Below are positions 22,691-34,619 of a stretch of 64,000 nt of DNA, one piece after another (the first letter of the stretch is position 1; every line of letters begins with the position of its first letter). A program made the translations under genes and the position numbers. Origin of the DNA: Lepeophtheirus salmonis (lineage: Eukaryota; Arthropoda; Copepoda; Siphonostomatoida; Caligidae); contig NC_052133.2 of assembly GCF_016086655.4 (NCBI RefSeq), forward strand, positions 50,626,068 through 50,690,067, read 5' to 3'. A model generated the notes under the pieces. It did no database searches and was not told the DNA's origin. It saw nothing but the letters and a program-made list of their open reading frames with translations.

Positions 22691-24180
22691 TGAAATAATA
22701 GATTGATCCAGATAATTTTTTCTTGTTTTAACATCGGAATTCAGTTAAATATGTCATAACTTTAGGTTGCAATACACAAGCGAGACGTGGAGTTTAATCA
22801 AAAAGATAATCACCCCTCTTCTTCATGTGGAAGTTGCTATATACAATTGTGCACAGGATAGATATATATCTACCGATGAGATCTAACTAATTATTAATAA
22901 TAAAGTAAATGTCAAAATCATAAAATTAGACAATAAATATACTAATAAAAAAATGTTATAAATAAATTCATCATAAAGATTTAGAGCAAAAGCTAATTAT
23001 GGAGTAATGTCCGGCGATATTACTCCCTATTAAGAGCATCAAAAAAGATTTTTCCCCGTTATTTAGGTATGCTTATATAACAACATACTATTATCATGAT
23101 GGATATACACAATTGTTAATTATAATGCAACACCCAATGTAACTACCCTCGTTGTTGTGACCATTTAAACAGTTGTTTTTGCCTTTTATGAGTTTTCTGA
23201 ACACCATTTCTTGGAGCCCATCAACCATAGCTAAGCCTTTAGTGATAAAAAAGTAATATTTATTGACTATGTAATATTGGAAAACCTAATTATCATACCA
23301 CAGTTTTAAAGCGAAGTAAGTAGTCTCAGACAAACTAGTTGCAAACCATCCAAAGCTACTACCCCCGTTGTTGTGACCATTTAAGATGTTGTTTTTGCCC
23401 TTTACTGAGTTGTGAATCATAATTCTTGATATGTTTAGCTAAAATATAATCATATTTTATGGTTAGATTTAAAAAAAAATTGCATACTTACTGTGAGATT
23501 GTACAAAATTCAGAGTTCCATTTCGATATTCGTAAATACTTTTTACTGATAACTTGATCATCATTTGGTGTGGATGACTCAAAACATTTTTATATGTATT
23601 TCTATATATGACATCAGTACCAACATCCTCCATTAATTTAATGATGGTTCCTCGGGAACCAATATGTTTACCCTTGTATTTCTCCATAAATTTTTTGAAC
23701 GTAGATGATTAGCAATGGATAAGGTTTATATTACATGCAATAAGCATCGTTGTGAGATCAAAGTTAAAGTCTGACTTGATGTATTTATCGTCAAATTGAT
23801 TTTATAGATGAATATCCATACTCTTGTTATGAGATGAGGATAATGAGTGGCGTGTAATTCTAGACAGGGGACTAAAGGCACATTTATATCGACAAATCCG
23901 ACAAACCATCTGTTTCTCATCCGGTAAGTATTTTCCAAATTCCTGGGCCTCCATTTTCATAAATCCAGACAGAAGGCGACGTCATTTTGGGGATTTTATT
24001 CAGTTCTCTATCGACTATCACCATCTCATATTATATTAATATTGAATAATAAAGGCGGGAATGATAACGTTCATGATTGATAGAAGAAGATGTATATTAT
24101 TTAATCAATGATGTCATAAGTAATTCTTCTTTTCTCCTCGCACGCTTTTCTATTCTTACCAAAATTATCACCCTTAGTTA
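22580..24180. repeat. Direct duplication partner of 49.18-50.73 kb
   Basis: Long collinear match: ATAATCTACA(C/T)ACTAAAAAAA, ATACACAAGCGAGAC versus ACACAAAACAGAC, AATGTCCGGCGATATTAC, CCCCGTTG(T/A)TGTGACCATTTAA and onward through the hAT N-terminus. It also contains an internal duplication of a CGTTGTTGTGACCATTTAA block about 215 bp apart (near 23150 and 23365). Confidence 0.8.
23469..23960 (-). pseudogene. CGBP1-like hAT transposase N-terminus
   Basis: One minus frame beginning at ATG 23960 reads FGKYLPDEKQMVCRICRYKC, then SRITRHSLSSSHNKSM: a C-x2-C followed by H-x5-H, a BED-like finger. It goes on with FDLTTMLIACNINL, FKKFMEKYKGKHIGSRGTI and KLMEDVGTDVIYRN. From family knowledge this finger, the anIPL..L..P.F..FL helix and the following block are typical of CGBP1-like hAT proteins. 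Two in-frame TAA codons kill it. The frame ends at CACA/GTAAGTATG, a good donor, so a spliced downstream part once existed; it is not nearby. The second copy is at 50088-50545. Confidence 0.65.
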
Positions 24181-24455
24181 TAAGAAACGAACCCTTATCT
24201 TTGTTTCTTACCTAAAACAATCCATCAGGGCAAACTTTTTAACCCTATCAGTATCTTGCCCAAAAAATACAATAAAATCTCAATAAAAACTATCTCAAAA
24301 CCCATCAATTAAGTAAAAAGTGCGTGTACTCTTGAAAGACGGATAGTAATAATGAGTGTTTCCTCAGGAGTAATTAGTGTATGCCCTTGTTGAACTTGTT
24401 TTATAAGAAGTAGGGTTTGTGTTTCTGTCCTTCCTCTCATGCTAAATTGCAGCTA
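24180..24455 (+). repeat. Repeat R, copy in front of the ZMYM-like hAT remnant
   Basis: Shares TAAGAAACGAA(T/C)CCTTATCT, TGTTTCCTCAGGAGTAATTA and CCTTGTTGAACTTGTT with 10780-11030 and 61430-61665. The join to hAT coding sequence at about 24600 is not a feature of the other copies. Confidence 0.7.
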
Positions 24456-24609
24456 ATCTTATAAAACCTCATGACAGCTAAGCTGCTCTTCTCCCAAATA
24501 TTCTTCAAAGTGTCAGGATTTCACCTTTCATTTTCGGTTTTATTACTCCGTGTATAACTCCCTAATATTTGCTCAGAGTGACTCTCTGTAGTAAATAAAA
24601 CTACGTGTC

Positions 24610-25970
24610 GTTTACTAAATAACATATCCAGCATTAAGAAGGGTCTTGCACCCAGGTGGAAGGAAGCAGCCCCACTGTGTGTCTACATCCACTGCTACGC
24701 CCATATCCTCAATCAGTCAAGGATCCTCTCTCAGATATAACCCTGTTGAGAAATACAATGGGGACAGTAAAAACTTTATACAACTTCATTGAAGGGTCAC
24801 CAACGAGGTCAGCAATCTACAAGTCGGTGAAGATAACAAGTAAAGATGAGGAGCATGCCAAGGTGATGACCCTGACCAACCAGTCTGCTACCCACTGGAG
24901 TCTCCGCTACGATGCTGTACACGCTGTATCTCTAGGGATGGTCAGAATCATGAAGACCCTCATAATAATGAGAAAAGATAAAGATACATTGTCGAGTTCA
25001 ACAGCAACTTCTCTGCTCAACAGCATCTTTAGTCACGAATTTGTTTTCGGCATTGAACTGTTGAAGACACTCCTCAGACTCACATCTAGCTTGTCAGATG
25101 AACTTCAAGGCAGAAAGGTTGACTTAACAAAGGCCCGGAAAACGTCAATCTAGTGATTAGGACTCTAGAAGATCTTAAGAATGAGAAAATCTTTGAATCA
25201 ATCTGGAAACTTGCTGAGTTGAAGTCGTCTGAGATGAAATCAGTATTTGACCAGGAGGACTCAATTGATTTGGAATTCAAGGAGGCGAAGATTCCAAGGA
25301 GAATAAAGTGGAAAGGAACAACTGAATCCTACTTCCGTGAAACACATTTCGATGTTGCAATCAATAACTTTGTATTAGAGCTTGAGAGCAGATTTGCCAC
25401 CGACGATACAAACATCACAATGGATCTCATTGCAATCGTCAATGACATTGAAGTGGAGACATGTGTCATTGAGCGTGTTGCCAAGCACTACAGACTTGAA
25501 CTCGAGCAGCACTAGTCAGACCATGCAATCTTTCAGCAATTCAAGGTTAATATTATAATGTTTCATTTTGCATTCTATGTTTAAAATTTATGTTTCTTTA
25601 GGCAGATATTGACACAGAAGACATGGTTTCGTCACAAATTGCTGCGGAGTTTATAAGCTCGGGAGTGTTCCGCCTGATGCCGGAGCTATACAAGGTGATT
25701 GTTATCCTGGCCTCAATGCCCATCAGCAGCTATGAGGTGGAGCGGTCATTCTCCTGTCTCAGAAGGCTCAGGAACCACATGAGGACCACCATGGACCAGG
25801 AGAGGCTTTCCTCCCTCACCCTCTTGAACATGGACAGGGTGATGGTGGACAAGGTGCTCCATGAAGACATGGACAGTTTGATTGACACCTTTGGATCAAG
25901 GAAAGAGAGGAAAAACTTTTCTTCTAATCATGATAAAGAACACATGTATTTTTTCTTCATTTTTTTCTAA
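24610..25970 (+). pseudogene. hAT transposase (ZMYM1-like), C-terminal two thirds
   Basis: A short frame near 24660-24717 reads LCVYIHCYAHILNQ, the HC.AH.LN block. After a frameshift, 24730-25153 gives SPTRSAIYKSV, LTNQSATHWSLRYDAV and IKTLI-type helices. Another shift leads to 25153-25515 (RRIKWKGTTESYFRETHFDV). An in-frame TAG at 25513 and a 56-bp intron (25546-25601; AAG/GTTAAT..TTTCTTTAG/GCA, phase 0) come next. The last exon contains MPISSYEVERSFSCLRRLRN and TTMDQERLSSLTLLNMDRV, the hAT dimerisation domain with its ERSFS motif. The N-terminal zinc finger and DUF4371-like part are missing. GC and codon use are clearly higher than in the surroundings, suggesting recent arrival. It is broken by at least two frameshifts and one stop. 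Confidence 0.85.
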
Positions 25971-26774
25971 CACATCACCACGTATACATGCAAGTTAAGA
26001 ACATCAAGACTTGTGAACATAATTTATTTTCTGTTGATGTAACCGTTTCATGGTATATTATAATCTCGTTCCTTATCTTCATCTGTTATTATTTTAAAAA
26101 TATTTAAGGAGGTTTAAATTGTTTTACTTAATTGTATAGTTCAAAAATTTTCTCTCATTCTTGCACCGTTACATTTTATACTCCATTATACTCCTTCCTT
26201 TATGAATAGGTCGGCATTGACTTTCCGTCTAGGGTTTTTCCTTTTCATTTAATTTTTCCCAATGTTTGCCTGAAGAAAATAATGGTCAGACAGTCCATTG
26301 GACAATATTCTTGCAAGATTTAATCTATGCTGTAGCATTTGCCTTGTTTAAATATCCCACGTTCACCACTGAAAATCAACCGTTCACCCTTGTAAAGCGG
26401 ACCGAAAAATCTTACTGACATACGGCACTGCATATACATATATATATATGTAGAAACCATATTAAAGAACAACAAGAAAATTGTAAATCTTTTAATTTTG
26501 ACAACGTGGTAGATGAGTAGTTGCGGGTTTTGTGAAAATCTGATTTTCTTGCCCAGCAGTCGGTACAATACATCAGATTGAAAATTCTTGCAAGCCTGAT
26601 TATATAATGGTCTAACCTTGTATTTCCATTTACTTTGTGTAGAACCAACTCCTTACAATTCAGAAGAGACATCAGAGAGAGAGATGTTGATGATACTCAT
26701 CACCATGAATTAAGGAAGAAAAGCCCACATGTAGGAAGTTATATAAAATTATTAAAAGACGGCAAGTAAACATC
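25971..26774. other. No recognised gene
   Basis: AT-rich stretch with a short TA microsatellite (about 26430-26452). Two overlapping minus ORFs (26320-26672) show no motif. Confidence 0.45.
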
Positions 26775-27137
26775 TCAAGCCATGCCTGGAGAAGGTAAAG
26801 AAAAACAATGATTTAATATAAATCTAAGAAATAACAATATCATAGAATTATACAACATAGCTATAAAAAGCTCGACAAGATAACTGCGAGAAGTTATTAC
26901 AAGAAGGAGTTTAATATCAATGTCTATGTGCAAAACAGAGTATCTGAGTTTACCATTCAAACGTAGGTAAAGAAGGGAGTTAGTGAGCAGGGCGTGCAAC
27001 CCGGCAGTTGAATGAAACACTTTAGGAACATTGTTGTAATGGTTGGCATAATAATATTTCTTAACTTTTTGCACACTGTTTATATGGTTCGGCAGGATCA
27101 AGATTACCAAGCCTAGTACGGATATACCATGGTGCAT
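26775..27137 (-). other. Unrecognised ORF conserved in the duplicated segment (copy B)
   Basis: A 120-codon open frame. The middle (QKVKKYYYANHYNNVP through RYSVLHIDIDIK) matches the minus ORF at 1582-1815. Both ends differ from copy A: the N-terminal extension (GISVLGLVILILPNHI) comes from sequence absent in A. No family recognised; conservation may only reflect the recent duplication. Confidence 0.3.
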
Positions 27138-27184
27138 TTAAAAAAAATTCGACAAGCCAAGACCAAAGCCGTTTTATATCATTA

Positions 27185-29119
27185 TTTTTATTGTAATTTT
27201 TTCAAGTGAGTAATAAGCATATAATATTTGAATTTAATTTGCCTCTTTTTAACGTTTTTTCTCAGACATCTGCACGCACACCCTTCCCTCTCTTCCTAAG
27301 GGTGATAGTGGGAATTTTGTCCCCTCAAAAGTGGCAAGTATATTAATTAATTTTATTTATACCTCTCCATATGTATTTTTATTTAAGAGTACGAGGGCTA
27401 TCCCCAATTCTGATGGGACTCGCCTATCGGAATTATTCATCCGTGATGGGAAGGCAACAATAAACGAGTCTACTTGGCAGGAAGCATTAAACAATCTAAT
27501 GGTTTGTCAATTTTGTATTCAGATTTGAAGGTCTGTCCCTCTACCGGATGAAGGAGAGGTCAGGAAAATACTTACATATATAATAAAAATATATCATTAA
27601 AATAATAATGTTTACTTTTATTGGTAAAGGATGGAGTGAAATGTCAAAAATTATGGGGGAAATAAGTATGAATATTCATAATCTACATACTTATATACAC
27701 TTAATTTGATAGCTTAACTTAAAAAAAGTACTATAAAACTATATATATCTATATCCCGTTTCAGTCATTATCTTATGATAATACATGTAAAGAAATACAT
27801 ATAGCAAAGAAGACCTCAATAGTTAGTTTTAATGTTCTTCTTAGTATTCCATCTTATCTACTGTCGAAATCTTAGTTGACTAAGTTAATATGACAGATAT
27901 GCTCACTTTATTCCATAGTAATAGTAATATATTTACCTATATCTTATGTATCAAATCATTGTTTTTCTATTTGTAGTACATAAGAATAACATGCTCATTA
28001 AGAAAGTGTATTTTCAATCCTGGATTCCTAGGAGATCTCGCCGAAGAAAGGCAAGTCCCAATGAGTCTTGTACCCGAATTATAGGCTGTGGTTTCAAGAT
28101 CTGACATAATTTCTGAGACCGTTTTTTTTGTCAGAAGTGCGGTGGCGTACTCTCACAAGGTCGGGATGGGAGATGTCTCCAAATAAGGAAATAAGGAGGC
28201 TATTTATCTCCCATGCGCGCCCCAAGTTGACACCCATACTCCGCGTAATACGGGCCTCTGCCAGCTTCTCTACGAGGATGTCAGAGATAGCACTTCCCAC
28301 GGAGGAGAACATGAGGATCTTGAAAGCGTTATATTCCTTAACGTGCCACTCCTCCACGTTACCTTTTAGTGCCCTGACAGGGTCAAAAGACTCATGGCAG
28401 ATGCCACACACCTTTGTGTTATACTAGTATTGCTGGGCATTATTTTGTATTACAATGATCTGTTGATCTTCGTGTTCCAGGCTTATTAAACCCGCAAAGC
28501 AAATTTAAGCTTATTTTAACTATTAATCGACCCAAAAGAGAAGCAACTGAAGGTATAACAATTATCATCAGTTTTTTAATGTTTTTGTAAAATTAAATGT
28601 TACATTGAGAGATTGCCACCTCTGAATTTTTTTACTCTGCCTTCAAAATTTCAAAAAATGTATGTTAGACCAAATATTCAATATATATTGTACATAAATA
28701 ATAACTCTTTATGTTTAATAAGGAATATAAATTATTTATTATAAATATCATCAAATTATTTATTATAAATATCATCAAATTATTTATTATAAATATCATC
28801 AAATTATTTATTATAAATATCATCCAATCATTTATTATAAATATCCTCAATTTATTTTGAAGATAGTTTGGAGGGGGAAAAAATACTAATTCTGTTATAA
28901 ATGTATGTTATCCTAAATTATCATGATATATTTATTATAACCATTTTTTATTATTTATAGGGATACACTATCCCCGTGGAGAAGTCCCTGGTCACTCAGA
29001 AGCAAGAAGAGTTCAGGTTCGTCACGATTTATTCCGTCGGTGGGGGGCGGAAGGGGGTCTTCTACCTTAGCAGAATCGGAAACATCATCAATAAATGTAA
29101 TTGCAAACATTCAGCGTGA
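27185..29119 (+). pseudogene. Spliced orphan gene, copy B (decayed)
   Basis: Mirrors copy A: CAAGTGAGTAATAAGC donor tail (27205), exon ACATCT..CAA with GTATAT donor (about 27266-27337), exon starting AGTACG (27388) with RTRLS-type sequence, NESTWQEAL and LMVCQFCIQ, exon from 27977 after TTTGTAG, exon CTTATTAAACCCGCAAAGC (after TTCCAG near 28480), and last exon 28961-29119 after TTATTTATAG. The last exon is fully open here: GYTIPVEKSLVTQKQ, FVTIYSVGGGRKGVFYL, RIGNIINK, with a stop at 29117. Stops elsewhere (TAG in PEL-TAG near 28081, the TGA after CIQI) disable it. The upstream exons of copy A are missing. Confidence 0.5.
28731..28855. repeat. 24-bp minisatellite, about 5 units
   Basis: Unit ATTATTTATTATAAATATCA plus TCAA is repeated about five times, the last two with substitutions. 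Copy A has a single unit at about 3823-3850, so the array expanded after the segment duplicated. The minus-strand ORF with repeated MIFIINN is only the translation of this array. Confidence 0.85.
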
Positions 29120-30118
29120 CGTGACATAAATAATAGCGTGATATTCAGTAAGCATCTATAAGACACCATGATTGGGTCTGCCAGGTACAACTTCTAATCT
29201 TTACTGATGATGAGGTCGGGGCAAAGAAAGAGCCCTTGTGCGGCACCACATTGTCCTCGGTAAATCTTATGCCCCTATGGCCCAGGGAGCGCTCCACCAA
29301 CTCTTGGATGGCGTCATGGCGTTTTAAATGTGGGCCAAGTTCTTTACCTTGTCCGCACAGGACTGATACTTGTTCCCTCCTTCAATGGTTTTAAATCTAT
29401 CCACCTTTGATTTGGTCGTGACAGACCTAGCCATAATTTGGACAGCATGGGCGAATTCCAGGTCGGTCAGATTCATTGTTCTAGGAGTCAAGAACGAAAA
29501 GTGCTGTTGACTTTGCTTAGTTGACTCAAGCCCCTGCGTGTCAACTTTGGCATAAAGCGCCTTGTTTACTCAGCCAGGGGTTTGGTCGCTGGAGGAGGAC
29601 GTGAGACCTCCGTTTTGAATGGTCTTGATTTCTGTTATTTGTGGATTAAATTTACAGGCCTCTCTAATAATTTTGTCCGGGCTGTCTCTTAATGCACGAT
29701 CTTTACCATTCGCAAAGGTCCGGCTGGATTCAGAAGCTCATTGTGTCCTAATCCCCCGTCAGCTAACCGTACATTGTATAACTCACAGGGGTGTATTGTG
29801 AGACAGCTTAACCCATTCCCTTACGGATCATCTAATCAAGAGGTCACACCCCTAATGTCATTGAACCGACACTTTCCGTAAGTCAGCGGGAAAAGGAGGT
29901 GAGGGATGAGATGGTCCCTGAGACCTATGCACCCATGAAATGTGCTTAGCTTACTACCCTCGAGGTTACTAATCCCGTCCCTCAGCTTGTCATAGATGTT
30001 GGCATACTGTAGCCCTAATGGCGAATATTGAATCCCTAAATATTTGTAGGTTTCATTTCCGGCCATAGGGGTAAGTTTCTTGCCATCGATGACAACCTTT
30101 GACCCAGCATTGGACACA
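29085..30118 (-). pseudogene. RLE-type LINE, copy B, truncated at its 5' side
   Basis: Minus frames read GSKVVIDGKKLTPM, ETYKYLGIQYSPLG, NIYDKLRDGISNLEGSKL, then the REWVKLS and GGLG region with shifts, KYQSCADKVKNLAHI (a remnant of the CCHC knuckle), KRHDAIQELVERSLGHRG and CPDLIISKD. Here the RHD motif and knuckle Cys are better preserved than in copy A. The RT catalytic part is absent: homology to copy A ends at about 30105-30118, where BEL/Pao integrase sequence begins. Confidence 0.8.
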
Positions 30119-31206
30119 ATCGATTGCTTCATGCGGGTCCCAGTATAGTAAATGCCTCCATACGTCAACATTATTGGATCATAGGATGTAAAAGATTGGT
30201 TTCTTCGTGTTTCAGAAATTTTATTAGATGTAAAAGATCTTCGGCAAGACCTCAAGCACAAATGATGGGTAATTTACCAAAAGCCAGAGCTGAATTTGCA
30301 AGACCATTTGCTCAAACTTCCGTAGACTACAGGGGTCCTATATTAGTTTATCCCACAAGAAAAACTAGGGTTCCTAGAAAGGCATATATATGTTTATTTT
30401 CCGATATGGGTACTCCGGCTGTTCATGTAGAAATGGTTAATTCTTTGAGTACTCTGGAGTTTTTTATCGCTCTCAGAAGGTTTGTATGCAGGCAAGGCAT
30501 ACCGAGAGTCATGTGGAGCGATCATGGTAAGAATTTTGTAGGCGCATCTAGGGGAATATCAAAATTTATGAGTCAAAAGGCAGATGAAATAGTGAAAAGC
30601 ATCTAAGTTTGGAATAGACTGGAAATTCATCCCACCTAGAGCTCCTAACCAAGGTGGAAGTTCGGAAAGTCTCATCAAAATCACAAAGACCATCCTTAAT
30701 CGACAATTTCGTTTGGCTCGTTTTTCTCCAGAGCAGTTGTCCACTGCTTTAATCGAAGTCGAATCTGTGATAAATAGTAGACCTATTTCAGCACTATCTT
30801 CTAACGTGGAAGATATTGATCTTACACCCTCGATGCTGATAACAGGAATTAACAACTCTGACCTGCCAGATCGGCTAATTGAAAATAATTTGTCACCATT
30901 ATCACACTCGAAAAATTAAGTATTTTGGTAAAACATTTTAGAAATCGCTGGATGAAGGAATATGTATTGAATTTACAATTAAGATCTAAATGGAAGATAA
31001 AAGTAAGAAATTTAATAGAGGGTGACGTTGTAGTCATGGTCGATGGCATCCAAGGGCAAAAAGACCGACCTCTAGGATTAGTAGTCCGTACCTTTCCTAG
31101 TTGTGATGGATTGGTAAGAAGTGTTGAAGTTAGAAATTCTAATGGTAAAGTTTATCACAGACCCTCAAATAAATTGGGATTAATATTACCTGCTGATGAT
31201 AACTAA
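30119..31206 (+). pseudogene. BEL/Pao retrotransposon integrase and C-terminal domain
   Basis: The frame opens with LHAGPSIVNASIRQHYWI and CFRNFIRCKRSS, the HHCC finger region of BEL integrases. The core follows: SVDYRGPILVYPTRKTRVPR (first Asp), AVHVEMVNSLSTLEFFIAL, then WSDHGKNFVGA (second Asp). After a frameshift near 30595 come APNQGGSSESLIKITKTIL (Glu kept) and VESVINSRPISAL. After a second shift near 30915, the C-terminal DUF5641-like domain: WMKEYVLNLQLRSKWK, EGDVVVMVDG and SCDGLVRSVEVRNSNG, ending RPSNKLGLIL. Gag, protease and RT are absent. GC and readability are much better than in the surroundings, so this is a fairly recent fragment. Confidence 0.9.
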
Positions 31207-31225
31207 AAAGTTGTTCATCCCGGGG

Positions 31226-31426
31226 TGTATGTTCACTCATAAACGAGTGAGTGTTTTGTAGGGTAGGGTTTATTTGTATATATATGTAAGACAACACTGG
31301 ATTGTGATTGGAGGAACATTGAAATGTATTCTCTTCACTCCTATTGCATTATCAATTATTTATCAGTGTGTATTGATACTCCCGTGAATAACAATAGAAT
31401 ATAGTTCTCTGATAGAAAATATTACA
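31226..31426 (+). repeat. Possible 3' LTR of the BEL/Pao fragment
   Basis: Starts TGTATGTTCACTCAT just after a CCCGGGG tract and 20 bp beyond the pol stop, and may end at GAAAATATTACA, giving TGTA..TACA ends. No 5' LTR is in the window, so neither the borders nor a target-site duplication can be confirmed. Confidence 0.4.
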
Positions 31427-31429
31427 GTC

Positions 31430-33870
31430 CACTTATTATTAACTAATCAACGTTCCGCCCAAACGAGAAAAGGGGAAGTAGAGCAGTTGAAGGTGCTGTA
31501 ACATCCTCTTTTAAAGTTTTTTATTTTAAATTCTTTAGTCCCCATTATTTGATTTTCATTTGTAAACGTACGTAAGTTTGTTTTATTATTTTTTTAAATA
31601 TGTATATCATGATCAATGGATGATTTCTTAAATGATCGAAATTTGCCGTTTCGATGACGTCTCGAAACACTTTTCTTTTTTGACTTTTAAAAGAAGAGAA
31701 TGAGTCTTCATTATTACATTATCATTGGGTTGAAACAATAAAATGTACGAGTCTTTATTATATAGACATGAATACTGAGTATCAATGTTTTCAAGAATAA
31801 TTTAAAAAAATAATAATATTATTCAATATTCTTACTAAGTATATACATATATGTTACAGTTAATTATAACATTTAATCCGAATGGATATAAAAAATGATT
31901 ATTGAAATGAAAGATATAAAGAATAAATGCCTACTTTTATACCCCTATTTACCACTAATTATAAATATTTACAGTGTCCATCACATGTTTAACTCAGAAC
32001 AACAGTGTTTTTTTTTACATTTTCACTAACTCCATTTGAACTTCTTGCACTTTGACTCCGCTCTCACATGATTGATGCATCAGTTTTGGTCTCTAAATTG
32101 AGTTGCAAATTCGAAAAAATGAAAAACAAAAGTCAAGCCATTATTGATCTCTGGTTGACGCCTTAAAGCTTTCTTCCATTACACCATCCATAAGTTAAAG
32201 AAACCAGTAATCCATGTATTTTTATATACAATAAACCAATTTACATAAGTGATTGAATGACGTAGTTCATAATTTTTGGGGCTAAGCATCCCCCAATGAT
32301 GAAGGTTAGCAACGCCCCTAGTAATAACCATCATATTTTGCAAGAAAACATACATGATTGTATAAAACTGAATCACAGTATAATTTCAATAAAAGTAGAT
32401 CAGAATACATTATATTATTATTTCTATTATAAAACATAAAATCATTTATTCCAGATATTTCAAAAGTACCAAATAAAATATGTTTTTATTACATAATGTA
32501 TGCTTCAGTAATAATGCCACTTTAGCAGGTAAGTAAATTTATATTTTAAAAAGTAAATCAATATTAATATAATTAAAGGGTCATTGAAATAAATAAAATA
32601 ACATAAAATATACATTACTCATCTACAAAAGATATATGGGGAGGGATAATTCACATTATGAACCTTCAAATTCTCCATTAGGCAGAATTCATAACTGGTT
32701 GTTAACTCTAATACTAAGTTTAAATATTCAATGAATAGATAACACTTATCATGTTAATTAAATAAACTCAGAATTAAATTCATATTTCCCTCGTAATATA
32801 ATTTAGGATTGATATAAATGAAAAAATATAATTTAAAAAAGTTAAGATAAAATTCAATAGGAGTAGTAACAAATCTTAGGTATATCTCTTTGATACATTA
32901 TAGGAATTACATTATTCTTAGAAATTTTTCTAAAAGGTAAACATAATACATCATAATTTTTGGAAAGAGAAGGCTCAGACGAGAATTTATATAAGATCTA
33001 AGCAGTTCGGAGTACAGATTTTTTTTTTTTTTTTGTCAAAAGCATTCCAGTTTCCTGGAAGAAACGATAATGCTGAGAAGCAAAATCCATTAGCCATATG
33101 AAATATCTTTGAAAACTTTTTTTTGGCCAAGATAGATACTGTCTGTGCAGTGCAGGGCATATTGTTATATAAATTGAAGGATATTATATACTGTGAGGTT
33201 TGGTGATATATCCTCATTTGTTCCGATCCTATTTGTATAAATTTATATTATAAATGGTGCTCACATTGCCATGGTATCATGGTATCATTACGTTTATATA
33301 ATTAAGATAAAGTATTAAAAGTGTGAATACACAACATGGTGTAGTTAGGTTTGAACGAATAAATAGAACATATTTGGATCACTGTGATTTAAAAGATTTA
33401 ATAGCCTTCAGGAATGAAGAGCATATATCTGGCGGGAGCCTATGTAAACGTAACAAATCATAATGGATAATTCAAAAAGTAAGAACTAAGATATTATTAA
33501 GTTAAAAAGTCCTCATAAGTCCTCAAATAAATTGGTCGATGTAAAATAACAAATCTCTTCGTATGAGAGCCATAAACGAGCAAGAGGCAGTCTGTATATA
33601 TTCGATGATGTTGTTGAAGAGTGAGAAGGAATCCTCAACAAAAAGATATAAATTCAATTATTGAAGATCGAAATTGTATGGAATCAGCAATAGAAGATGC
33701 TTTTAAAGTGAAAATTATTTGAAGAAATCTGATTGCAGAATGTGGGGATGTAGAAAGTCAAAAGGCTCCTTCAAGAATTACATATAAGCAACCTGACATA
33801 TTGAGAGGAAATGCTCATCAAACTGAATTTTCGAATGGCGATTGAGTTTTGAAGATTACCGTAAATTATC
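31430..33870. other. No recognised gene
   Basis: AT-rich sequence. Minus ORFs at 32179-32376 and 32987-33217 carry no motif. A plus stretch at about 33420-33800 reads like heavily decayed coding sequence (INEQEAVCIYSM, SDCRMWGCRKSKG) and may be the front of the gag relic that follows. Confidence 0.45.
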
Positions 33871-33879
33871 AGCTATGGA

Positions 33880-34509
33880 ATCATATTAGCAAAAGAAACA
33901 GCTGGCAAATTTAAGGTCGTTTTTAGATATTGAGATGTGATAAAAATTTAGATTATCGATTGGAATCAGTGATGCATCAGAGTTGGCTATTTCTAAGGTT
34001 TTGGATGAAATGCAAAAAATTTTTTCGTTCTCAATATAACATGATACTGGATAGAGTAAAATCTTACAAGAAATATCATAAACAAGGTCAGCCATTTGAA
34101 GATTTTTAATCGATGTGCAAACAATGCTAGTCTAGCAGAGATAAATCATAAATGTGGTAATGATGAGATTTTAATTCGATATTTAAAAAAGTTTACCCAT
34201 TGCAATGTATTCAAGTCAGGATAAGAGAAGACAGAAATAAATATAAAATATAATTATACTATACAAGAATCAGGATGTGAAGCAACGATCACAGATATAA
34301 AGTTTTTGAATGAAATGCATATTCCATATTCATATATGGGAAACCACTTCAAAAAGTGTATTAGTGGAGCGACTGGGAAGTCATTTTCCCAAGTAGGAAT
34401 AATTAAATTGAAGATTGGATATGGAATATATCTCCATACGCTTATGCTGATAACTATTCCTCGAAAACCTCAACGAGTTCAATCATTTATAAAGATATCG
34501 TGGATATAA
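33880..34509 (+). pseudogene. Ty3/gypsy gag and protease remnant
   Basis: Near 34039-34118 one frame reads MILDRVKSYKKYHKQGQPFE, matching the F..R.Q..gE....F gag helix; a shifted frame adds NHKCGNDEILIRYLKKF. From 34261, IQESGCEATITDIKFL, ISGATGKSFSQVG and IKLKIGYG fit a retroviral aspartic protease (DSGCEATI..l; GA.GK). The catalytic Asp is Glu (ESG), so it would be inactive. No pol follows on this strand. Confidence 0.6.
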
Positions 34510-34619
34510 ATATATATATTAACGTTGTAGTATGTAAATTAGGAAAACTCGTGTAATAATGATCCTGAAACAAATCCAGCAACATGGATTATTATAACCT
34601 CCTTGATGAGGTTTAAGAT

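Noticed and set aside
28094..28411. Minus ORF starting MCGICHESF as a zinc-finger protein
   Set aside because: The finger is incomplete and the same DNA belongs to the + strand exon chain with matching splice phases; kept only as an alternative reading.
28665..28850. ORF with repeated MIFIINN units as a repeat protein
   Set aside because: It is the translation of the 24-bp minisatellite; copy A has no such frame.
30124..30606. Methionine at 30124 as a true start of the integrase
   Set aside because: The codon lies at the LINE/BEL join; the BEL polyprotein has been cut there, so no native start is visible.
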